Shown in pieces: positions 57,245 through 64,000 of a DNA stretch of 64,000 nucleotides; the first letter of the stretch is position 1; the number at the start of each line of letters is the position of its first letter. The stretch covers positions 372,001 to 436,000 of the forward strand of contig CANNCM010000001.1 in assembly GCA_947503105.1 (NCBI GenBank), given 5' to 3'. Source of the DNA: an uncultured Flavobacteriaceae bacterium. Its GTDB lineage: Bacteria > Bacteroidota > Bacteroidia > Flavobacteriales > Flavobacteriaceae. Both the position numbers and the translations under genes were made by a program. The notes below the pieces were generated by a model. It was not told where the DNA came from, searched no databases, and saw only the letters and a list, made by a program, of their open reading frames with translations.

Positions 57245-58171
57245 TCAAGTTAGTTCAATATCGAATTGGGTTAAATTTTTAAATAATTGAAGTCGTCGAA
57301 AGACCTCTTTTGCCTCTAAATTACACATTCTTTCTGTGCCAAACTTTTCTACACAAAAAGAAGCCAGTGCAGAACCATAAATCACTGCTTTTTTCATATT
57401 CTCAAATGAAAAATCATTTGTTTTGGTTAAAAACCCTGCAAATCCTCCAGCAAATGTATCGCCAGCACCGGTTGGATCAAAAACCTCTTCCAAAGGAAGG
57501 GCTGGTGCAAAAAATACATTCTCCTGATTAAACAACAAAGCGCCATGCTCTCCTTTTTTGATGACAACATATTTTGGTCCCATCTCCTGAATCTTTCGTG
57601 CAGCAACGACCAATGAACTTTCTTTTGATAATTGTCTTGCTTCTTCGTCGTTTATGGTGATGACATCAACTCTTTTTATAACTTGCATTAAATCTTCTAG
57701 CGTATTGTCCATCCAAAAATTCATAGTGTCCAATATAACCAAGGCGTCTTCGTTTGTGGTTTGATCCAAAACACTCAACTGCACTAATGGGTGCAAATTT
57801 CCGAGCACAATAACATTTGCGTCTTTAAAGTTGGTAGGCACAACAGGCTGAAAATCAGATAAAACATTAAGTTCTGTAGATAGCGTATCTCTCGTATTCA
57901 TGTCGTTGTGATATCGACCACTCCAAAAAAATGTTTTCCCAGAAGGAATAATTTCGACTGCAGAAATATCAATGTTATGATGGCGTAGAAGGTCTAAATG
58001 TTTATCAGGAAAATCGCCTCCAACAACCGAAACTATTGCGCTATTGACATTAAACTGAGAAGCCGAAAGGCCGATGTAGGGTGCAGAACCGCCAAGAATT
58101 TTATCGGTTTTACCAAATGGCGTTTCAATGGCGTCAAATGCAACAGTTCCAACAATCAATAATTTACTCAT
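57245..58171 (-). CDS. PfkB-family sugar kinase
   Basis: 308-aa ribokinase-fold kinase. The N-terminal glycine pair (LGGSAPYIGLSASQF) and the C-terminal catalytic motif DPTGAGDTFAGGFAGFL, with the base Asp, are intact. The substrate could be a sugar or nucleoside (adenosine or fructose-phosphate type) and cannot be told here. No sugar operon is present around it. Start at 58171, ATG. Confidence 0.87.
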   Translation of the reverse strand: MSKLLIVGTVAFDAIETPFGKTDKILGGSAPYIGLSASQFNVNSAIVSVVGGDFPDKHLDLLRHHNIDISAVEIIPSGKTFFWSGRYHNDMNTRDTLSTELNVLSDFQPVVPTNFKDANVIVLGNLHPLVQLSVLDQTTNEDALVILDTMNFWMDNTLEDLMQVIKRVDVITINDEEARQLSKESSLVVAARKIQEMGPKYVVIKKGEHGALLFNQENVFFAPALPLEEVFDPTGAGDTFAGGFAGFLTKTNDFSFENMKKAVIYGSALASFCVEKFGTERMCNLEAKEVFRRLQLFKNLTQFDIELT

Positions 58172-58252
58172 GAAATCTTCTTAGAATTTTAAACAACAAA
58201 GCTACATAAATTTCTAGGGTTAATGAAATAAAAGTTTAGACCATAACGCCCT

Positions 58253-58894
58253 CTACTTCCTCCCAAAATCTGCTGGAATTTCGCCCCAAGCTTTCGTTTC
58301 CCACTTGACAACCTTTGTTGTAAAAGAATTATGCTTTAACCATGTTTCCGCTCTAGAGATAAGCTTAAAAAGAGGTTCGTTTTTTTGGTTACGCTTCAAT
58401 TTTGTATTACAGTGTTTTTTTCTCACCCAGCTCATAGCAGTTCTAGAATCTGTGTATAAAATTTTATGGCTTTTTTCTTTTTTAAGCAAGGCCAGTCCAT
58501 GCACTAAAGCCAAAAACTCACCAATATTGTTGGTGCCTTCTAGAAATGGTCCTTTGTGAAAAAGTAAGGTCTTCGTTTCTGTATCTACTCCCCGATATTC
58601 CATTGTGCCCGGATTTCCACTAGAAGCAGCATCGACGGCGATAGAATTGTAATTTGGACTGCCAATTCTGTTCAATTCCGCAGCAGAAAGATCGCCTTTT
58701 GTTTGTTTATGCTTACCAATATAATCCTTGTAATTTCCTTCTAGTGCTTTTTGCGCCATTGCTTTTGTAGAAAACGACTTGTATTGCGCTCCTTGAAAAT
58801 TCTTTATTTGCAACTGACAATCGGCCCAAGAATCAAAAACACCAATTTGATGCCCTCTCCAAACCGTATAATATTTTTGTTTCGAATTAGCCAT
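58253..58894 (-). CDS. RNase H with N-terminal viroplasmin-like domain
   Basis: 213 aa. Residues 1-60 (YTVWRGHQIGVFDSWADCQLQ, then SFSTKAMAQKALEG) match the caulimovirus-viroplasmin/RNase H1 hybrid-binding domain. Residues 75-213 are RNase HI, with acidic residues in VDAASSGNPG, NNIGEFLAL, YTDSRTAMSW and ADFGRK. The D-E-D-D set is complete, so it should cut RNA in RNA-DNA hybrids. Start overlaps purN by 8 bp. Confidence 0.9.
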   Translation of the reverse strand: MANSKQKYYTVWRGHQIGVFDSWADCQLQIKNFQGAQYKSFSTKAMAQKALEGNYKDYIGKHKQTKGDLSAAELNRIGSPNYNSIAVDAASSGNPGTMEYRGVDTETKTLLFHKGPFLEGTNNIGEFLALVHGLALLKKEKSHKILYTDSRTAMSWVRKKHCNTKLKRNQKNEPLFKLISRAETWLKHNSFTTKVVKWETKAWGEIPADFGRK

Positions 58895-59459
58895 TACTGA
58901 TCAATAGGTCTCGTATAACAATTGGAAAATGATCCATTTCAAGGGTGTGTATTTTTTGGGCGACATCTTCGGGAGTGTCATTGTCGTCAACAGGACATTT
59001 GGCTTGAAAAATAATTGCGCCTTCGTCGTAATGCGCATTAACATGGTGAATGGTAATTCCTGTTTCTTTGGCTTTTGCCGCAACAACCGCTTTGTGTATG
59101 TGCATGCCGTACATTCCTTTACCACCAAAATTTGGCAATAATGCAGGGTGAATATTAACAATATTTTGTTGAAACTTACGGATGATGTGTTCTGGAAACT
59201 TCCATAAAAATCCTGCCAAAACAATAAAATCTATCTTATAGTCCAATAACTGAGTTAAAACGCCCCTTGGATCTAAAAGCTGCGTTTTATCGAAAGTCAA
59301 AGCATCTACGCCAAGAGCTTTGGCACGTTCCAAAACAAATGCCTTTGGATTATTGGAAAGCACCAAAACCACGTTTGCAGAACGATCTTTCTGAAAAAAT
59401 TTGATAATGTTTTGGGCATTTGACCCCGATCCTGAAGCAAAAACAGCTATTTTTTTCAT
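58887..59459 (-). CDS. purN: Phosphoribosylglycinamide formyltransferase
   Basis: 190-aa GART that adds a formyl group in purine synthesis. It has the folate-site motif VNIHPALLPNFGGKGMYG (His about 106), the loop Asp in NAHYDEGAIIFQ (about 142), and the start FASGSGSNAQNII for the phosphate site. It diverges from acpP across a 180-bp gap and is followed by the overlapping RNase H gene. Confidence 0.95.
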   Translation of the reverse strand: MKKIAVFASGSGSNAQNIIKFFQKDRSANVVLVLSNNPKAFVLERAKALGVDALTFDKTQLLDPRGVLTQLLDYKIDFIVLAGFLWKFPEHIIRKFQQNIVNIHPALLPNFGGKGMYGMHIHKAVVAAKAKETGITIHHVNAHYDEGAIIFQAKCPVDDNDTPEDVAQKIHTLEMDHFPIVIRDLLISNG

Positions 59460-59642
59460 TAATTTTTTAATCTATGGGCTTATGATTTTACAAAAAAAGG
59501 AATATTATATTTAATATAACCTCAAATCTACAGATGATTCTCTGATAATTAAAAAGATACGGCACATTTTTTGAGTATTCATTATATTTAAAATAAAGTT
59601 TTTTATTTTTGCACCCTAACTAAAATTTAAAAATTAATTATT

Positions 59643-59876
59643 ATGTCAGACATTGCATCAAGAGTAAAAGCGATTATCGTTGACAAATTGGGCGTTGATG
59701 AAAACGAAGTAGTAACTGAAGCAAGCTTCACAAATGACCTAGGAGCCGATTCGTTAGATACTGTAGAATTAATAATGGAATTCGAAAAAGAATTCGATAT
59801 TCAAATCCCAGATGACCAAGCAGAAAACATTGCGACTGTTGGTCAGGCTATTTCTTACATAGAAGCAGCAAAATAA
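59643..59876 (+). CDS. acpP: Acyl carrier protein
   Basis: 77 aa. Phosphopantetheine attachment Ser in [12 protein letters not shown] (about residue 37), acidic helices as in all ACPs. It is the carrier for fatty-acid chain extension by the next gene, fabF. TATTTTTG at 59604-59611 fits a -7 box with no well-placed -33. Confidence 0.97.
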   Translation: MSDIASRVKAIIVDKLGVDENEVVTEASFTNDLGADSLDTVELIMEFEKEFDIQIPDDQAENIATVGQAISYIEAAK

Positions 59877-59893
59877 AACCTAGTACTAATTTT

Positions 59894-61147
59894 ATGAATT
59901 TAAAGCGAGTTGTAGTCACTGGGCTTGGTGCGCTAACGCCCATAGGAAATAACAAAAACGACTATTGGAATGCCCTAGTGGCAGGAAAAAGCGGTTGTGC
60001 TCCTGTAACTTATTTTGATACAGAACATTTCAAGACAAAATTCGCATGTGAACTCAAAAATTATAATGTTTCTGACTTTTTTGATCGTAAAGAAGCCAGA
60101 AAAACAGACAAGTTTGCGCAATATGCTATGGTGGCTTCTGATGAAGCCATCATAGATGCCAAACTAAACTTAGACGCCGTAGATAAATTTCGTGTAGGCG
60201 TTATTTGGGGGGCTGGAATTGGAGGTATTGACACCTTTCAAACAGAAGTTACAAATTTTGCTACAGGCAACGGCACTCCAAGATTTAATCCCTTTTTTAT
60301 ACCAAAAATGATTGCAGATATTGCCCCTGGTAATATCTCTATCAAACACGGATTTATGGGGCCAAATTACACTACGGTTTCGGCCTGTGCCTCTTCCGCC
60401 AATGCCATTATTGATGCATTGAACTATATTCGATTAGGACATTGTGATGTAATCGTAACAGGAGGGAGTGAGGCCACTATTAATGAAGCAGGTATGGGTG
60501 GATTTAATGCAATGCATGCGCTTTCAACAAGAAATGAAAGTCCAGAAACTGCATCTAGACCTTTTGATGCTACCCGCGACGGCTTTGTTTTAGGCGAAGG
60601 CGCTGGAGCTCTCGTCTTGGAAGAATATGAACATGCCAAAGCAAGAGGAGCAAAAATTTATGCAGAACTGGTTGGTGGAGGTCTCTCTTCAGACGCCTAC
60701 CACATGACGGCGCCACACCCCGAAGGAATTGGTGTAACCGCAGTAATGAAAAACTGTCTAGCAAATGCTGGATTGAAACCAGAAGATGTAGATGCTATCA
60801 ATACACACGGAACCTCTACACCATTGGGCGATGTTGCCGAACTGAAAGCAATTTCTAGAGTTTTTGGTGATCACGCCAAAAACATCAATATCAACTCCAC
60901 AAAATCCATGACAGGACACCTCCTTGGTGCGGCAGGTGCTATTGAAGCCATTGCTTCAATTCTTTCCATGCAACATGGAATTGTTCCACCAACGATCAAT
61001 CATACTACGGTGGACGAAAACATCGATCCAAATTTAAACCTAACCCTAAACAAGGCTCAAAAAAGAACAGTAAATGTTGCCATGAGCAACACCTTTGGGT
61101 TTGGTGGTCATAATGCTTGCGTTGTTTTTAAAACTTTAGATGAATAG
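59894..61147 (+). CDS. fabF: Beta-ketoacyl-ACP synthase II
   Basis: 417-aa condensing enzyme of fatty-acid synthesis. Catalytic Cys in TVSACASSANAI (about 164), His in NTHGTSTPLGD (about 304), His in KSMTGHLLGAAG (about 341) with its Lys. The C-terminal FGFGGHNACVVFK loop is present. It follows acpP by 17 bp, the usual pair. Confidence 0.97.
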   Translation: MNLKRVVVTGLGALTPIGNNKNDYWNALVAGKSGCAPVTYFDTEHFKTKFACELKNYNVSDFFDRKEARKTDKFAQYAMVASDEAIIDAKLNLDAVDKFRVGVIWGAGIGGIDTFQTEVTNFATGNGTPRFNPFFIPKMIADIAPGNISIKHGFMGPNYTTVSACASSANAIIDALNYIRLGHCDVIVTGGSEATINEAGMGGFNAMHALSTRNESPETASRPFDATRDGFVLGEGAGALVLEEYEHAKARGAKIYAELVGGGLSSDAYHMTAPHPEGIGVTAVMKNCLANAGLKPEDVDAINTHGTSTPLGDVAELKAISRVFGDHAKNININSTKSMTGHLLGAAGAIEAIASILSMQHGIVPPTINHTTVDENIDPNLNLTLNKAQKRTVNVAMSNTFGFGGHNACVVFKTLDE

Positions 61148-61150
61148 ATT

Positions 61151-61885
61151 TTGAACTATATTCAAAATATACTCAAGCTACGCCATAAAAAAAACAATGA
61201 ACTTAGTACAGCCCTAGAACCTATATTGGGATTTAAGCCAAAAAAAATTCACTATTACGAAAGAGCATTTACACATCGCTCTACAAACAAAAAAGATGAT
61301 ATTGGCAACCCGTTCAATTACGAACGATTGGAATTTGTTGGCGATGCCATTTTGGGCGCCGTTGTTGCACACTATCTATATGTATCAATTCTTGACGCCA
61401 ACGAAGGGTATCTCACAAAAATGCGCTCCAAGATTGTAAGCCGTTCACACTTGAACAAAATAGGCAAAGGACTTGACTTGATATCTCTATTGGACTCCAC
61501 ATTGGAAAACTCAAAATTTGGTGATAATATTCATGGCAATCTTTTTGAAGCACTCGTTGGTGCTGTATTTTTGGATCGTGGATACAGCATGAGTGAAAAA
61601 TTCATTTTTGATAGTGTAATAGATCCACACGTAGATCTTGATCAGCTAGAAGGTAAAGTCATCAGCTATAAAAGTCTCATTGTAGAATGGTGTCAAAAAG
61701 AAAAAAAGAAAATTAATTATTCTAAATGCCATGACGAAGGTATAGACGAAGTCAAGCATTTCTCTGTTAAGCTAGAAATTGATGGAAAGGTTATTGCCAA
61801 GGCACGCGCAACGTCAAGAAAAAAAGCAGAGGAGAAAGTAAGTCAACGCGGATATTTTGCACTTCAAGGCAAAATACAGTTGTAA
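61151..61885 (+). CDS. rnc: Ribonuclease III
   Basis: 244-aa endonuclease for double-stranded RNA (rRNA and mRNA processing). Nuclease signature NYERLEFVGDAILGAVVA (about 55-72); the second Glu is in HGNLFEALVGAVFLDRG. A C-terminal dsRNA-binding domain (about 170-240) follows. The start is TTG at 61151, 3 bp after fabF; no ATG gives the normal length. The acpP-fabF-rnc order is common. Confidence 0.94.
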   Translation: MNYIQNILKLRHKKNNELSTALEPILGFKPKKIHYYERAFTHRSTNKKDDIGNPFNYERLEFVGDAILGAVVAHYLYVSILDANEGYLTKMRSKIVSRSHLNKIGKGLDLISLLDSTLENSKFGDNIHGNLFEALVGAVFLDRGYSMSEKFIFDSVIDPHVDLDQLEGKVISYKSLIVEWCQKEKKKINYSKCHDEGIDEVKHFSVKLEIDGKVIAKARATSRKKAEEKVSQRGYFALQGKIQL

Positions 61886-62011
61886 AACAATCGTTTACAA
61901 CAACTCTTTTTACGATATCGTTTTCGTAATAATTTAACAGCTCGGTAAAGGTTAAAAAGGTGTTATTTGCGCTTTTATCTCTATATTTACCCCAAAGTTT
62001 TGAATTGAATT

Positions 62012-62485
62012 ATGGCTATAAATAAGCTTGTTTTGGACGATTTTGTGGATGTTGATTATTCCCTTTTTGCTATCCATTGCGACTTAGAAGATTATCGTCT
62101 TGCTTTCTCTATAAATCAGGCCCTAAAAACAAAATTAAAGCGCACAAAAGAGGATGTTGATTTTAGCGATAATATAGCCACTTTTTCTTTGTTTGAATGG
62201 GAAAACTCAAATTTAAAAACCACGTGGAACTTGATAAAAAACAGCTGCTTGGTAGAAGAAAATTCAATAGGTCAAGGATTGTTTTCTGAACAATCAGAAC
62301 AAAACTGGACGACCCATTATTTACTTGACGAATATCCCTCAGTTGATTATTTTTTAAAAGTTAGCGACGGGAAGAGCAACACAGAAGAAATAATTTTAAA
62401 ATTACTAAATATTCCTGCCATTAATATGACCTACACCATAAATGTTGAAAAACTAAAATCAAAAGATTACTTAATACTAAATTAA
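62012..62485 (+). CDS. IPExxxVDY-family protein
   Basis: 157-aa protein of a family restricted largely to Bacteroidota, named for a C-terminal motif; here the matching segment is LLDEYPSVDYFLKVSDG. The N-terminus LVLDDFVDVDYSLFAIHC fits the family. Function is unknown, but it sits between rnc and pyk in many flavobacterial genomes, as here. Its stop overlaps the pyk start. Confidence 0.8.
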   Translation: MAINKLVLDDFVDVDYSLFAIHCDLEDYRLAFSINQALKTKLKRTKEDVDFSDNIATFSLFEWENSNLKTTWNLIKNSCLVEENSIGQGLFSEQSEQNWTTHYLLDEYPSVDYFLKVSDGKSNTEEIILKLLNIPAINMTYTINVEKLKSKDYLILN

Positions 62486-63927
62486 TGTCATACAAAAGAA
62501 AAAAGACCAAAATTGTTGCCACATTGGGGCCAGCCATAGATTCAAAAGAACTATTATTGGAAATGGTTGCCACTGGCGTAAATGTCTTTAGAATCAATTT
62601 TTCACATGCAGACTACAGCGAGGTGAAAAAAAGAATTCGTTTCATTCGGGAGATCAATGAAGAGCACGGCTATAATGCCGCGATTTTGGCCGATCTTCAA
62701 GGGCCGAAGTTAAGGGTTGGTGTTATGAAAGATGATGTTGTGGTTGCTCCAGAAGATGAAATCGTCTTTGCAACTGGAACTCGATTTGAAGGCACAAAAG
62801 AGCGTGTATATATGACCTATGATCGCTTCCCAATGGACACCAAGCCTGGTGAGCAAATTTTGCTAGATGATGGAAAACTGATTTTTGAGGTTGTTTCTAC
62901 AAATAAAAAAGATGAAGTTGTGGCCAAAGTAATACAAGGTGGGCCATTAAAATCGAAGAAAGGTGTTAACCTACCCAACACCAATATTTCACAACCTGCA
63001 CTCACAGAAAAAGACAAAAAAGATGCGCTTTTTGCTATTGAGCAAGAAGTCGATTGGATTGCGCTTTCATTTGTTCGCAACCCGGAAGATTTAATGGAGC
63101 TAGAAGCAATTATTTCTGAACACAGCGACTATAAAATCCCGATTATTGCAAAAATAGAAAAACCCGAAGCTGTTGAAAATATTGATAAAATCGCAGCTTA
63201 TTGCGATGGATTGATGGTGGCTCGTGGCGATCTTGGTGTTGAAATTCCTGCGCATGAAGTTCCGCTTATTCAAAAACAATTGGTTCTTAAAGCAAAACGT
63301 GCTAGAATTCCTGTCATAATTGCAACCCAAATGATGGAATCAATGATTACGAGCCTAACTCCCACAAGGGCAGAGGTCAATGATGTTGCCAATTCTGTAA
63401 TGGACGGCGCAGATGCCGTAATGCTTTCTGGAGAAACTTCTGTTGGACAATATCCTGTTCAAGTCATTCAAAAGATGTCGGATATCATTAAATCTGTTGA
63501 AACTTCCGATTTAATTCATGTTCCACAAAAGCACCCGCACATCAAAACTAAACGATATATTACAAAATCTATTTGCTACCATGCCGCAAATATGGCCAAT
63601 CAAATTAACGCAAGAGGCATCACAACGCTTACAAATAGTGGCTATACTGCTTTTCAAATTTCGGCTTGGCGCCCAAAGGCACATATCCTTGTTTTTTCAT
63701 CGAACAAAAGAATTATTTCTCGTCTCAATTTGCTGTGGGGTGTACGTGCTTTTTATTATGATAAATTTGTATCTACGGATGAAACTGTTGAAGACGTCAA
63801 TAAAATCGCACTAAAAAAAGGATATTTAGAAGAAGGCGATATGGTCATTAGTTTGGCCGCAATGCCAATTCAAGACAAAGGAATGGTAAACACATTACGA
63901 GTCACAGAAATAAAAGCAGACAACTAA
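62485..63927 (+). CDS. pyk: Pyruvate kinase
   Basis: 480 aa. It converts phosphoenolpyruvate plus ADP to pyruvate plus ATP. The N-terminus (KRKKTKIVATLGPA) and the active-site Lys region IPIIAKIEKPEAVENID are clear, with metal/phosphate ligands in GDLGVEIP and MMESMITSLTPTRAEVNDVANSV. B domain at about 72-170. It overlaps the IPExxxVDY gene by one base. The remaining 73 bases of the window hold no further gene. Confidence 0.97.
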   Translation: MSYKRKKTKIVATLGPAIDSKELLLEMVATGVNVFRINFSHADYSEVKKRIRFIREINEEHGYNAAILADLQGPKLRVGVMKDDVVVAPEDEIVFATGTRFEGTKERVYMTYDRFPMDTKPGEQILLDDGKLIFEVVSTNKKDEVVAKVIQGGPLKSKKGVNLPNTNISQPALTEKDKKDALFAIEQEVDWIALSFVRNPEDLMELEAIISEHSDYKIPIIAKIEKPEAVENIDKIAAYCDGLMVARGDLGVEIPAHEVPLIQKQLVLKAKRARIPVIIATQMMESMITSLTPTRAEVNDVANSVMDGADAVMLSGETSVGQYPVQVIQKMSDIIKSVETSDLIHVPQKHPHIKTKRYITKSICYHAANMANQINARGITTLTNSGYTAFQISAWRPKAHILVFSSNKRIISRLNLLWGVRAFYYDKFVSTDETVEDVNKIALKKGYLEEGDMVISLAAMPIQDKGMVNTLRVTEIKADN

Positions 63928-64000
63928 AACTCAAACTTTAGTTGTACTGATATGTCTTCTGACACAACTTGTTTCTTAATATCGCTATTTAAATTTGAAA

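Overview
The window is a chromosome segment of a Flavobacteriaceae-type member of the Bacteroidota. The evidence is low G+C, TonB-dependent receptors, T9SS components (PorZ and a Por-type sorting tag), an IPExxxVDY-family protein between rnc and pyk, an 8-residue leader on a PurF-type enzyme, and a promoter with TTTG spaced 19 nt from TAnnTTTG upstream of an OmpA gene. Most of the rest is ordinary core genome.

Layout. 1-26.8 kb: pyrH (partial)-frr, an RND/MMPL exporter, asnS, rpoN, umuC-umuD, a TonB receptor, the minus-strand run porZ-recO-TonB receptor-recX, gdhA, a Cys/Met gamma-synthase-type enzyme with a DinB protein, an ArsC-like/EamA/acyltransferase run, yicC-gmk-nadD-dus, a LolC/E-type permease with rbfA, and methylmalonyl-CoA epimerase. 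26.88-41.0 kb: an accessory island that starts at a tRNA(CAT). 41.3-44.8 kb: small envelope proteins and lipoproteins, including two small membrane proteins whose genes overlap. 44.8-64 kb: core again, with a hydrolase and AddB-like nuclease, OmpA with thrombospondin-3 repeats, AddA-like helicase with kbl, superoxide dismutase, a PurF-type enzyme, a PfkB kinase, RNase H with purN, then acpP-fabF-rnc-IPExxxVDY-pyk.

The island is the interesting part. Its centre (30437-33963, minus strand) is a diversity-generating retroelement (DGR) in the standard order: T9SS-tagged secreted protein, target gene ending in a variable repeat (VR), avd, template repeat (TR), reverse transcriptase. TR and VR are both 186 bp and align without gaps. 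By hand I count about 26 differences, about 23 of them at template adenines, which is the DGR mutation signature. The target is a secreted protein with a C-type-lectin-like (Fib_succ_major type) domain. The machinery looks damaged: the RT carries a one-base shift at a T6 tract, and avd has lost its middle and its frame. Diversification clearly happened in the past, but the locus as read may now be inactive or depend on help in trans.

The DGR is flanked by two related gene modules in roughly mirror orientation. Each has a ribbon-helix-helix/coiled-coil protein, a MerR-like protein of about 285-310 aa, tiny ORFs, and a large serine recombinase. The left recombinase is intact and its last codons run antisense into the tRNA. 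The right one has a stop codon and two frameshifts. Further right, a family of about 35-bp motifs, each followed by a hairpin, forms 108-bp direct repeats around a single voltage-gated K+ channel gene. A recombinase 3'-end remnant and another tandem pair of the motif follow. I read this as an island built by several successive integrations.
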